A DNA stretch of 64,000 nucleotides from Kribbella soli (GTDB lineage: Bacteria > Actinomycetota > Actinomycetes > Propionibacteriales > Kribbellaceae). The stretch is taken from positions 2,666,001-2,730,000 of the forward strand of contig NZ_SJJZ01000001.1 in the NCBI RefSeq assembly GCF_004331345.1. The letters are read 5' to 3'. Below, piece after piece: positions 17,567 to 25,266 of the stretch. Both the position numbers and the translations under genes were made by a program. A model generated the notes under the pieces. The model searched no databases, had not been told where the DNA came from, and was given only the letters and a program-made list of their open reading frames with translations. The number at the start of each line of letters is the position of its first letter. Position 1 is the first letter of the stretch.

Positions 17567-18493
17567 ATGTTCCGTAAGGCCTTCGGGCTCGCCGGCGCCG
17601 CCGGACTTGTGCTCACCCTCGGTCCGTCGCTCCAGCCGGCCTCCGCCGCACCCGCGAACAACAGTGCGGTCGCGGCGGCTTGTGCGCTCGGGCTGGGCTC
17701 GTTCGACTTGGCCTCCGGCGTCAACAGTCGGGTCGTCAGCGCCACGGCGCCGCCGACCGTGAGCCCGGCCCTTAACACGCCGAACCTCTACACGACGCCG
17801 TACGCCGTGAGTAATCCGACCGCGTTCACCGCGGTGCCCGCGGGCAACGGCCGGACGACCCGCAGCGGCAAGGTCGTCTGGGGCGCCGGCTATCTGATGG
17901 AGAGCACCTACACGATCGGCAGCGACGGCAAGATCGTCGGTACGCCGGTGTTCAAGCGGATCGGCAACGGGTGGGGCGGGCGGTTCCTGATCCAGTCGCA
18001 GTACAAGGCGTCCGCGACCAGCAAGCCGACGCGGACGATGCTGTACTCGCAGGACATGTACGGCAAGTTCGGGCGCTGGACCGATGTCGGCCGGGGCTTC
18101 CGCAACACCGGGTACGTGACTGGGATGAGCACGATGAAGTCGTTCGCACTGATCGCCACGACTCCGACGTACGACATGTTCCTGGCGAACAACCGTGCGG
18201 GCGGTCTCTACACGGTCAAGATCCCGACCAGCGTCCCGCTGAAGCCGATCATCACGCCGGTGCGCACGTCGAGCTGGCAGATCTTCGAGCAGCTCGTGGC
18301 GGCCCCGTGCGGCAGGACCGGTTCGATCCTCCTCGGCATCGACAGGGACGCCAAAACCGCCTACCTGTACGCCGTCGGCCACGCCAACGGCACCTCAACC
18401 GTCATCAAGAGCCTAGGCAAGACCCCCGGAGCCTTCACCGACTGGGAGTCCTTCCGCTTCGCTCCCGCATACGACCCGCTGAACGGAGGCTGA
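17567..18493 (+). CDS. secreted hypothetical protein
   Basis: No firm family. The 308 residues start with a clear Sec signal peptide (MFRKAFGLAGAAGLVLTL, cleavage probably after ASAAPA). GAAAGGA lies before ATG 17567. The mature part is rich in aromatic and glycine residues with repeating WGAG, GNGWGGRF, FGRWTDVGRGF and DWESFRF segments. This recalls beta-propeller or tachylectin-like lectin folds, but that is a guess. Two Cys in the mature chain could form a disulfide. Its last 59 bases overlap the end of the convergent regulator gene. It is divergent from the S15 peptidase, with 162 bases between the starts. Confidence 0.75.
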   Translation: MFRKAFGLAGAAGLVLTLGPSLQPASAAPANNSAVAAACALGLGSFDLASGVNSRVVSATAPPTVSPALNTPNLYTTPYAVSNPTAFTAVPAGNGRTTRSGKVVWGAGYLMESTYTIGSDGKIVGTPVFKRIGNGWGGRFLIQSQYKASATSKPTRTMLYSQDMYGKFGRWTDVGRGFRNTGYVTGMSTMKSFALIATTPTYDMFLANNRAGGLYTVKIPTSVPLKPIITPVRTSSWQIFEQLVAAPCGRTGSILLGIDRDAKTAYLYAVGHANGTSTVIKSLGKTPGAFTDWESFRFAPAYDPLNGG

Positions 18494-19268
18494 GCCAGGC
18501 CGCGGTGGCCTGGTCGGCAGACGTGTAGGTGATGACGAACTGGGTGTCGTCGCCTGGTAGTTGGAGGGACTCCAGGGAGAAGGTGAGTTGCCCGGCGACG
18601 GGGTGGTTCAGGATCTTCGGGCAGTGGGAGCGGTTCTGGACGTCCTGGGAGGTCCAGAACCGCTCGAACTCGAGGCTGGCGGCGCGGAGCTCTTCGACCA
18701 GGGCCGCTAGCTCCGTGTCGTCGGCGTACTCGGCCGATGCTCGCCGGAGTACGGCGACCGCGTCCTGGGCGACGGTCTCCCAGTCGGCGTAGTAGTCGCG
18801 CGAATCCGGGTCCAGGAAGTACAAACGGGCCAGGTTCCGGTGTGCGGACCCCTCGAAGTCTGCGACCACCTCCAGTGCGGCGGAGTTCCACGCGAGGACG
18901 TTGCTCAGGCGGTCGACGACGATCGCCGGCAGGTCCTGCATCGCGTCGATCATCGCCTTGAGCTGCGGGCGGACAGGCGTCTTCGGTGGTACGGCGGGTG
19001 GTGCCGCGCACGCCAGCGACCGGAGGTGATCCCGCTCGGCCTGGTCCATCCGCAGCGCGTCCGCGACCGCGTTCAGCACCGCGACCGACGGGTTCGCGGC
19101 GCGGCCCTGCTCCAGGCGGACGTAGTAGTCGACGCTCACGTTCGCCAGCAGCGCGGCCTCCTCCCGGCGGAGGCCGGTGACCCGGCGATCCGGCCCGGGC
19201 CGCAGGCCGACGTCCTCGGGGCGTACCCGGGCCCGGCGGGACTGCAAGAACTCTCCCAGCGCACTCAC
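18435..19268 (-). CDS. XRE-family regulator with MmyB-like ligand-binding domain
   Basis: DNA-binding regulator of 277 residues. An N-terminal helix-turn-helix (LRREEAALLANVSVDYYVRLEQGR, residues about 33-56) is followed by an MmyB-type domain (AIVVDRLSNVLAWNSAALEV, ARLYFLDPDSRDYYADW, HPVAGQLTFSLESLQLPGDD) thought to bind a fatty-acid-like ligand. Members of this family usually control the divergent neighbouring short-chain dehydrogenase, and one starts at 19371. GTG 19268 is preceded by GATACT and six bases with no ribosome site, consistent with a leaderless mRNA. The 3' end overlaps the convergent secreted-protein gene. Confidence 0.9.
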   Translation of the reverse strand: MSALGEFLQSRRARVRPEDVGLRPGPDRRVTGLRREEAALLANVSVDYYVRLEQGRAANPSVAVLNAVADALRMDQAERDHLRSLACAAPPAVPPKTPVRPQLKAMIDAMQDLPAIVVDRLSNVLAWNSAALEVVADFEGSAHRNLARLYFLDPDSRDYYADWETVAQDAVAVLRRASAEYADDTELAALVEELRAASLEFERFWTSQDVQNRSHCPKILNHPVAGQLTFSLESLQLPGDDTQFVITYTSADQATAAWLSLRSAGRMRERSGRTPSR

Positions 19269-19274
19269 CGATCC

Positions 19275-19280
19275 AGTATC
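19275..19280 (-). promoter_or_regulatory. -10 hexamer of leaderless xre promoter
   Basis: GATACT read on the minus strand, six bases before GTG 19268. The identical hexamer and spacing precede the GntR gene at 54891. Confidence 0.5.
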
Positions 19281-19370
19281 CCTGCGAGGTTCAACGCACT
19301 GGGTGGTACTGCCAGACCTACGGTCGAAGCGGATCTTCTGAGCGAGCGCCGTACGGCGGAACGTGGAGCC

Positions 19371-20117
19371 ATGAGCATTTCACGCATCGCACTCGTCACC
19401 GGCGCCGCCAGCGGAATCGGCGCCGCCATCGCCACTCGTCTCGCTGCCGACGGCGCGTCCGTCGCGTTGCTTGCTCGGCGCCACGATCGCCTCGAGAAGG
19501 TCGCGGCTCAGATCGCGGAGGCCGGCGGTACGGCGCTCGTCGTCCCGGCCGATGTCACCTCGGAGCAGTCCGTGGCCGAGGCAGCGGACCTGGTGCAGAA
19601 CCGCCTGGGTGACCTCGATCTGCTGGTGAACAACGCCGGCCTGATGCAGCTGATCCCGTTCGGCGACGCGCCGGCCGCGGACTGGCGGCGTCTCGTCGAC
19701 GTCAACCTGTCCGGCGTCATCAACGTCACGCATGCGTTCCTGCCCGCGTTGAAGCGGTCCGCCGAGACAAGGACGTCCGACCTGATCAACGTGTCGTCGC
19801 TGGCCGCGCAGCAGTTCCTTCCCGGCATGGCGACGTACGGCGCCTCGAAGGCGGGTGTCAGCTACCTGACCCGGGCGCTGCGCGCAGAACTCGCGAACGA
19901 GGGGATCCGGGTGACCAGTCTCGAACCCGGAATGATCGACGGCACCGAACTCGCCGACAGCTTCCCCGCCGAGCTGCAGTCGATGGTCGACGACCTCCGC
20001 ACCACCCTCCCCGCCGTCCCGGTCACCGAGGTCGCCGACCTGATCGCGTACGTCGTCAGCCGCCCCCGAAACGTGAATCTCCCGCACCTAATCATCCAGC
20101 CGTCAAAGGAGATCTAG
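19371..20117 (+). CDS. short-chain dehydrogenase/reductase (SDR)
   Basis: NAD(P)-dependent oxidoreductase of the classical SDR family, 248 residues from ATG 19371. The cofactor motif TGAASGIGAA (about 10-19) and NNAG (about 86-89) are present. The catalytic Ser (NVSSLAAQQF) and YxxxK (YGASK) are also present. RRHDRL after the second strand suggests NADP(H) preference. It is divergent from the XRE/MmyB regulator, a common pairing in actinomycetes. The substrate is unknown. Confidence 0.9.
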   Translation: MSISRIALVTGAASGIGAAIATRLAADGASVALLARRHDRLEKVAAQIAEAGGTALVVPADVTSEQSVAEAADLVQNRLGDLDLLVNNAGLMQLIPFGDAPAADWRRLVDVNLSGVINVTHAFLPALKRSAETRTSDLINVSSLAAQQFLPGMATYGASKAGVSYLTRALRAELANEGIRVTSLEPGMIDGTELADSFPAELQSMVDDLRTTLPAVPVTEVADLIAYVVSRPRNVNLPHLIIQPSKEI

Positions 20118-20198
20118 CACGCGGGGCAGGGTGGTGCGGACGCGACGAGCGCACGCATACGGCGGGGCAACTGCGTCGATGGCGCCCGGAGCCGAGGC

Positions 20199-20390
20199 TG
20201 GGGAGGATTTCTTCCCAAATCGGGTACACGATCCTCCCCAAGTCACCTCCGCCACGACCCCACTGCCCTTCGCCCGCTCGCCGGCCAGGTTCGCGTTGGT
20301 GGAGGATCTGGCAAACGAACGGATATCCCCTCGTGTTGGGGGTTCTCTGCTGGTGTGCGAGGAGAGAACCCCCAACACGAGGGGATATCC
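20199..20390 (-). repeat. family B composite palindromic element, copy B1
   Basis: Two hairpins in the 453-base gap 20118-20570, which otherwise shows no convincing gene. The first, 20199-20240, has TGGGGAGGAT pairing with ATCCTCCCCA around 22 bases. The second, 20321-20390, is a perfect 28-bp stem beginning GGATATCCCCTCGTGTT with a 14-base loop. Read on the minus strand, the order matches copy B2 at 60555-60673, and the 42-base hairpins agree at 33 positions. It may serve as a terminator for the SDR gene. Confidence 0.8.
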
Positions 20391-20557
20391 ACTCCCGCAC
20401 CCGACCACCCGACCCACCCAGGTGACTCCCAACTCAACCCAGCCGACCCACACATCCGTCACAAGAGCCATTTCTCTCTTCTAATCTTTCCCTCTGTCTG
20501 CCGCACCTGATCATCCAGTCGTCGGAGGAGGGCTAGCGGTTGTTCACCATGGGTTCG

Positions 20558-20563
20558 TAGGGT
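20558..20563 (+). promoter_or_regulatory. -10 hexamer of leaderless promoter
   Basis: TAGGGT, then seven bases, then ATG 20571. No ribosome site lies between them, so the transcript probably begins at the start codon. Confidence 0.6.
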
Positions 20564-20570
20564 CGCGGGC

Positions 20571-21620
20571 ATGATTGCGACGCGACGCACGCTGTTGAAG
20601 GCCGGGGCTCTGGGGATCGGGCTTGCCGCGACGCCGGGGCTCTCGTTGGCTGCCCGGCCCCGGCGGACTCGGGTGCTGCTGGCAACGAATGAGCCGTGGG
20701 GGACGTACCACGCGCAACCGTTGCTGGCCGAGGCCGTACGGCGTGGGTGGGAGCTGGTCCAGGTCGTTCCGGATCTGACGCAGATCAAGCCGGGTGACCC
20801 GGTCCCGGTCGCGACGCTGAACGACGTACCGCAGGCTGATCTGCTGGTGGTGAACGGCGCCTCGGACTGGCCGGCCGATGTGGCGGCGGCGTTGAAGCGG
20901 TTGCCGATGGCGGCGAGTTCGCTGGCGTATCTCAAGCCGGTGGAGGCGCCGCGGGCCAAGGAGTTCCGGTCGCGGTTGGAGCTCGTGACGGCGGCGTCGC
21001 CGGCCGAGTCGGACGTGTTCGCGGCGTACCTCGGCTGGAAGCATCGCGTGCGGATGGTTGGGTCGGCGCAGACAGACAACCTGCCGACGTACGCGCCGCA
21101 GAAGGACCGGGTGCTCGTGCTGACCAGCGTCACGCACCCGGACCAGACCGGCGACGCGGCGCCCGGCACGCAGTTGCTGCTCGACGCGGCCGCCAAGTTG
21201 GAGGCGGCGCGCAAGCACATCGTGGTCGGCCTGCATCCGCGCGAGGACCGGACGCTCTGGGACCAGTACGAGATCAGCGCGCTGGGTTCGGTGCCGGAAT
21301 CGGCCACTGTGGACTGCGCGGTGGGCATCCCCGGCACGGTGTTCCCGATCGTCGCGGCCGTCGGCGTACCGCTGGTCGGCTGCGTGGACCCGAAGCTGCA
21401 GGTGCCGGACTACATCCTGGACGTGTGCTCGTCGACGATCGACGCGCCCGAGCAGGCCGTCGACGCGATCGAGAACGCCAAGCCGGCCAGCCGGGGCGCG
21501 GTGTTCAACGCTGTCGGCCCGATCGGCGGGTCGGCGCGGCGGCTGTACTCCGCGTGGCATGCCACGATTCAGACCACCAGGTGCAACTTGACCGGGGCGA
21601 CGCCGATCTCGATCCGCTGA
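20571..21620 (+). CDS. Tat-signal secreted hypothetical protein
   Basis: Family not recognised; 349 residues. The N-terminus has a twin-arginine-like signal (TRRTLLKAGALGIGLAA), so export in folded form is likely. The mature part alternates strands and helices (RVLLATNEPWGTYHAQPLLAEAVRRGW, DLLVVNGASDWP, HIVVGLHPREDRTLWDQY) in a way that resembles GT-B or CDP-glycerol-transferase-like Rossmann folds, without a clear catalytic motif. A leaderless start at ATG 20571 is indicated by TAGGGT upstream. The last 52 bases overlap the convergent NAD-kinase-like gene. Confidence 0.75.
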   Translation: MIATRRTLLKAGALGIGLAATPGLSLAARPRRTRVLLATNEPWGTYHAQPLLAEAVRRGWELVQVVPDLTQIKPGDPVPVATLNDVPQADLLVVNGASDWPADVAAALKRLPMAASSLAYLKPVEAPRAKEFRSRLELVTAASPAESDVFAAYLGWKHRVRMVGSAQTDNLPTYAPQKDRVLVLTSVTHPDQTGDAAPGTQLLLDAAAKLEAARKHIVVGLHPREDRTLWDQYEISALGSVPESATVDCAVGIPGTVFPIVAAVGVPLVGCVDPKLQVPDYILDVCSSTIDAPEQAVDAIENAKPASRGAVFNAVGPIGGSARRLYSAWHATIQTTRCNLTGATPISIR

Positions 21621-22444
21621 CCCCAGCCGATGCTCAAGGTGTGGGACTCCATCCCGTCGCCGAACACGACCAGGTCCGACTCGGCCGTGATCGTCAACGA
21701 CTCCGGTGCCTTGAGCAACCCTTCGGTGTTGTCGGTGCCGGTCGCCGGCGACGGCCAGGCCTCGCGGACGAACCAGCACAGCACCGGATCGATCGGCGTT
21801 GGCAAGGCCAACGGACTGCGCCGCTCCTGCCAGGCCGATCGGCACCAGCCGGTCGACCCGGTCCCGGTGCCGACCAGGATCCCGGACGACGACTGCCGCT
21901 CCGGCAATCCATCGGGCGAGCTCAGCCGGTAGCGCGCAGATTGATGCGTCCGGTGGCCGACGTACACCTCGTTCAACGCGACGAGCTGCTGCCCGTCATC
22001 GGTGCTCGCGGCAACCATCGTCCGGGCGACGACCTGACGTTCGGCCAGCAGGTCGGCGATCGCGGCGGGCTCGTGCGGCACGAGTACGCCGGGGTTGCGG
22101 GCCGGCTCGGGGTTGATCCCGATCACCGGCTGACCGTCCAGGTACTTGGCCACGTTCGCGACCAGCCCGTCCTGGCCGACCGCGATCACCACATCCTCCG
22201 GACCGAACCCGAACCGGTCCAGGTCGTTGCGCTCGGCAATGGCGCGGCGCCAGTCCAGCGGGATCGCCGCCGAGACCGTGGCGAGCGCGTCCTGCTGGGC
22301 CTGGTGCCGCGCATCCAGCTCGGCCAGATCCCGCCCGCGGCCGGCCAGGAAGAACCCGGCCTGCTGCCGCGTCCCGTGCCGGGCGACCAGCTCGGTGAGC
22401 TCGGTCGCACGATGCACGATCACTGCCCTAGGTGGCAGGCTCAT
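21569..22444 (-). CDS. NAD kinase-like protein
   Basis: Related to ATP-NAD kinases, 291 residues. The P-loop-like region reads AVGQDGLVANVAKYL where typical NAD kinases have GGDGT, then VIGINPEPARNPGVL. The second motif GILVGTGTGSTGW is well kept. LTITAESDLVVFGDGME near the end fits the NADK C-terminal strand region. The changed first motif leaves catalytic activity open. The gene starts 16 bases after the SPFH gene stop, so the two are co-transcribed, opposite an NrtR-type regulator that may sense NAD-related metabolites. Confidence 0.8.
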   Translation of the reverse strand: MSLPPRAVIVHRATELTELVARHGTRQQAGFFLAGRGRDLAELDARHQAQQDALATVSAAIPLDWRRAIAERNDLDRFGFGPEDVVIAVGQDGLVANVAKYLDGQPVIGINPEPARNPGVLVPHEPAAIADLLAERQVVARTMVAASTDDGQQLVALNEVYVGHRTHQSARYRLSSPDGLPERQSSSGILVGTGTGSTGWCRSAWQERRSPLALPTPIDPVLCWFVREAWPSPATGTDNTEGLLKAPESLTITAESDLVVFGDGMESHTLSIGWGQRIEIGVAPVKLHLVV

Positions 22445-22460
22445 GAGACGACCTCCAGGG

Positions 22461-23456
22461 TCAGGATGCCTGTCCGGCCAGCTTGGCCAGGAGCGGCGTG
22501 ATGAGGTCCGGCGTCAGGTTCAGTGTGCCGATCTCCGGCAGCGCGCCCTGCTTGATCGCGAGCGCGAGGATGGTCGCCTGGTCGAGATCGACGTACGCCT
22601 CCAGCAACGCCTTCTCGGCAGCCGCCTCCGCCGCGCCGATCACCCGCTTGGCGTCCGCCTCCGACTCGGCCAGTGCGCGCTGACGACCGGCTGCGGCCTG
22701 CGTCTCGATCTGACCGGCCGCCGCGGCCTCGGTCGCACGCATGCGCTCGTTCTGACCGCGCTGGTTGACCAGCTGCTCTTCGCGCCGGGCGAGCTCGATC
22801 TGGTTCTGCAGCTCGTTCTCCGCGATCGACCGCTCCCGCTCGACGGCCATTGCCCGGCGTTCGTACGTCGCCTTGTCCGCGGCCTGCTGCACCATCTCGC
22901 GCGTCGGTGTCTGCAGCGCCTTCTCCACGTCCCGCTCCGCGCGTACGGCGACCACGCGCACGTCCTCGACGCCGATGCCGAGCCCGGTCAGCCGCTGGTC
23001 CTCCCGCAGGCCGGTGCCGACCGCCTGGCGGAGCGCGGTCATGCCCTCGGACAGCGCCTCGGTGAGCGTCATCCGGGCCAGCAGGTCGAGTGCGGTCTGT
23101 TGCGCCAGCTCGGTCAGCAGTCCGCCGAGCTGCTCGAGCGGGGTCGACCGCCAAAGACCGGTGTCCGGGTCGATGCCGAAGTCCAGCCGGCTCGCGGCGA
23201 GCGCCGGGTCGGTCACCCGGTAGGTGACGGTGGCCTGCACCACGACGTCCTGGAAGTCCTGCGTGCGGCCGTGGAACAGCAACGGCTGCTCGCGGTCGTC
23301 GACCGGGATCTCGCTCAGCGACGAGTTCAGGGCCCGGAACCAGAACGCCTGGCCGGCGCCGTCGTGCGCGACCTTGCCGTTGCGCAGGTGCCGCACGTGG
23401 GTGGTCGGGTTGGCCCGCAGGTGGCTGATGAAGCGGAACCGGGTGATGTCTGCCAT
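22461..23456 (-). CDS. SPFH/band-7 domain protein
   Basis: 331 residues from ATG 23456, with AAGGAG nine bases upstream. The SPFH domain (about 1-180) includes GQAFWFRALNSSLSEIPVDDREQPLLFHGRTQDFQDV and VEDVRVVAVRAERDVEKALQTPTREMVQQAADKATYERRA. A long Ala/Glu-rich coiled coil follows (about 180-290). No N-terminal membrane helix is seen, unlike classical flotillins or stomatins, so membrane attachment would need another route. First gene of an operon with the NAD-kinase-like gene. Two perfect inverted repeats in its promoter region suggest NrtR control. Confidence 0.85.
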   Translation of the reverse strand: MADITRFRFISHLRANPTTHVRHLRNGKVAHDGAGQAFWFRALNSSLSEIPVDDREQPLLFHGRTQDFQDVVVQATVTYRVTDPALAASRLDFGIDPDTGLWRSTPLEQLGGLLTELAQQTALDLLARMTLTEALSEGMTALRQAVGTGLREDQRLTGLGIGVEDVRVVAVRAERDVEKALQTPTREMVQQAADKATYERRAMAVERERSIAENELQNQIELARREEQLVNQRGQNERMRATEAAAAGQIETQAAAGRQRALAESEADAKRVIGAAEAAAEKALLEAYVDLDQATILALAIKQGALPEIGTLNLTPDLITPLLAKLAGQAS

Positions 23457-23472
23457 CTCTTCGTTCTCCTTG

Positions 23473-23487
23473 TCGTCACTATGACGA
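23473..23487. promoter_or_regulatory. NrtR-type operator, site 1
   Basis: Perfect inverted repeat TCGTCA-CTA-TGACGA, 17 bases upstream of the SPFH start. Site 2 has identical half-sites 34 bases away, centre to centre. Confidence 0.7.
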
Positions 23488-23506
23488 TAAGGGGTCGAGT
23501 GACTTC

Positions 23507-23521
23507 TCGTCAAGGTGACGA
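23507..23521. promoter_or_regulatory. NrtR-type operator, site 2
   Basis: Perfect inverted repeat TCGTCA-AGG-TGACGA, just upstream of the TAGAGT hexamer of the regulator gene. Occupancy would block the regulator's own promoter, implying autoregulation. Confidence 0.7.
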
Positions 23522-23522
23522 T

Positions 23523-23528
23523 TAGAGT
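23523..23528 (+). promoter_or_regulatory. -10 hexamer of leaderless nrtR promoter
   Basis: TAGAGT, six bases, then ATG 23535. This favours ATG 23535 over GTG 23532 as the start. Confidence 0.6.
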
Positions 23529-23534
23529 GGGGTG

Positions 23535-24218
23535 ATGGACTTCGAGCCGCTCGGCCTGGCCACCGATCTGGTCATCCTGACCGTCCGCGACGGCCGCCTC
23601 CAGGTGCTGCTGATCCGCCGCGGCATCCCGCCGTACCGGGGCCGGTGGGCGCTGCCCGGCGGGTTCGTGCGGCCGGACGAGGACCTGGAGACGACCGCCC
23701 GCCGCGAGCTGGCGGAGGAGACCGGGCTGTCCGCGGAGCGGATCCACCTCGAACAGGTCGCGACGTACGGCGCTCCCGATCGCGACCCGCGTGGCCGGGT
23801 GGTCAGCGTGGCGTACCTGGCCCTGGTGCCGGATCTGCCCGCACCCGTCGCGGGCTCCGACGCCGCGTCGGCGAGCTGGGTCGACGCCACCGACGTACTG
23901 GACGACTCCGGCCGGCTGGCGTTCGACCACCACCGCATCCTCGCCGACGGCGTGGAACGCGCCCGCGCCAAACTCGAGTACTCACCCCTGGCCACCGCGT
24001 TCTGCCCCGCGGAGTTCACGATCTCCGAACTCCGCGGCGTCTACGAAGCGGTCTGGGGCCTCCCGCTCGACCCCCGAAACTTTCACCGCAAGGTCACCAA
24101 GACCCGCGACTTCGTAGCCCCGATCGGCACCACCACAACCCGCGACGGCGGCCGCCCGGCCCAACTGTTCCACCGCGGCACCGCCACCACCCTGCACCCC
24201 CCGATGACCCGCGGTTGA
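23535..24218 (+). CDS. nrtR: NrtR-type Nudix/winged-helix regulator
   Basis: 227 residues. The N-terminal Nudix domain keeps a full GX5EX7REUXEEXGU box (GFVRPDEDLETTARRELAEETGL, written here only to show spacing; key residues Gly, Glu, Arg-Glu, Glu-Glu, Gly), so hydrolysis of an ADP-ribose-type ligand is conceivable. The C-terminal winged helix (FTISELRGVYEAVWGLPLD, then RNFHRKV) is the DNA-binding part of NrtR-like proteins, which control NAD metabolism in many bacteria. It is divergent from the SPFH and NAD-kinase-like operon, with two TCGTCA-N3-TGACGA sites between. That makes those genes the likely targets, plus its own promoter. Confidence 0.85.
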   Translation: MDFEPLGLATDLVILTVRDGRLQVLLIRRGIPPYRGRWALPGGFVRPDEDLETTARRELAEETGLSAERIHLEQVATYGAPDRDPRGRVVSVAYLALVPDLPAPVAGSDAASASWVDATDVLDDSGRLAFDHHRILADGVERARAKLEYSPLATAFCPAEFTISELRGVYEAVWGLPLDPRNFHRKVTKTRDFVAPIGTTTTRDGGRPAQLFHRGTATTLHPPMTRG

Positions 24219-24286
24219 CCTCCAGCCCGCCTATGACCCACGTCCTCATCACTGGACCAGGCCCGACTCGGCGGATCACTCAAGCT

Positions 24287-25180
24287 TCAGCGGTGATTCC
24301 GGGTGCGGACAGCTAGCTCCTCGGCGGTGATCAGGTTGGTGTGGGTGCCGGGGGAGGTGCAGGCCCAGCCGGCGGCGACTGTGCCGGCTTGGGCGGCGTC
24401 TTGCCAGGGGGCTCCGTCGAGGTAGCGGGCCAGGAAGGCGGCTACGAAGGCGTCACCGGCGCCGTTGGTGTCGACTACGGGGCGGTCCGGGAAGGTGATC
24501 GCGGGGAAGTGGCGGATCGGTTCGCCACGGACGTGGAGGTAGCTGCCGTCTGCGCCGGCCATTGCGACCACGACGTCGGCGCGGCCGTTGGCGAGGATCC
24601 AGTCGACGCCGTCGGGTGGCAGGGCGGCGGCGGAGACGAAGACGATGTCGGACGCGGTGGCGAAGTCCTTGTGGTGGTCGTTGCGGCCGTCCCAGTCGTG
24701 CAGGTCGGTGGAGATCGAGCGGTCGGCGGCGATCGCGTCTCCGAGGGCGTCGCGGGCGAAGTCCATGATCGAGACGTGGACGTGCTGGGCGTGCCGCATC
24801 ACCGGGCGCCAGAGGTTCGGGTCGACGCGGAGACCGCGCGGGTGGCGGCCGTCGTACATCGAGAGCCGGCGGCCGTCCGGGGCGACCAGGTTGACCGATC
24901 GGCGGGTGCCGCTCGGGTGCAGGACGACGCGCAGCGGGATGCCGAGTTCGTCGTACGCACGGCGGATCCGCGCCCCCTCGGGATCGTCGCCGACCACGTC
25001 CACCAGCCCGGCGTTCAGCCCGAGCAGGTGACAGCCGAGCGCGACGCCGTGCCCGGTGTGCGCCAGGTACGACTCGATCGGTTCGACCGGAACCGTGTCC
25101 ACATCCGCCAACGGCAGGCTCGGCACCCGCACGATCGTGTCGATGCCTACTCCGCCGATCACCAGCACATCCAACTCCAC
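24287..25180 (-). CDS. PfkB-family carbohydrate/nucleoside kinase
   Basis: Ribokinase-like ATP-dependent kinase, 297 residues. It begins LDVLVIGGVGIDTIVRVPSLP. The glycine pair near the substrate site (HTGHGVALGCHLLGL) and the C-terminal signature DTNGAGDAFVAAFLARYL with catalytic Asp are clear. The second half has SPGTHTNL near the adenine pocket. GTG 25180 follows TATTAC and six bases, so it may be leaderless. No sugar-transport or isomerase gene is adjacent, so the substrate cannot be inferred. Confidence 0.88.
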   Translation of the reverse strand: MELDVLVIGGVGIDTIVRVPSLPLADVDTVPVEPIESYLAHTGHGVALGCHLLGLNAGLVDVVGDDPEGARIRRAYDELGIPLRVVLHPSGTRRSVNLVAPDGRRLSMYDGRHPRGLRVDPNLWRPVMRHAQHVHVSIMDFARDALGDAIAADRSISTDLHDWDGRNDHHKDFATASDIVFVSAAALPPDGVDWILANGRADVVVAMAGADGSYLHVRGEPIRHFPAITFPDRPVVDTNGAGDAFVAAFLARYLDGAPWQDAAQAGTVAAGWACTSPGTHTNLITAEELAVRTRNHR

Positions 25181-25266
25181 CGTCCCGTAATACCCGACTT
25201 TCGCCAGGGATCACAGGTGTCTTTCGCAAGCTGAACGGATAGTTGGTCTCCAGGCACAGTCGATCC

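Noticed and set aside
20103-20484. Short open frames on both strands across element B1
   Set aside because: Both run through the palindromes and show no coding features; similarity to frames at 60.6 kb comes from the repeat itself.
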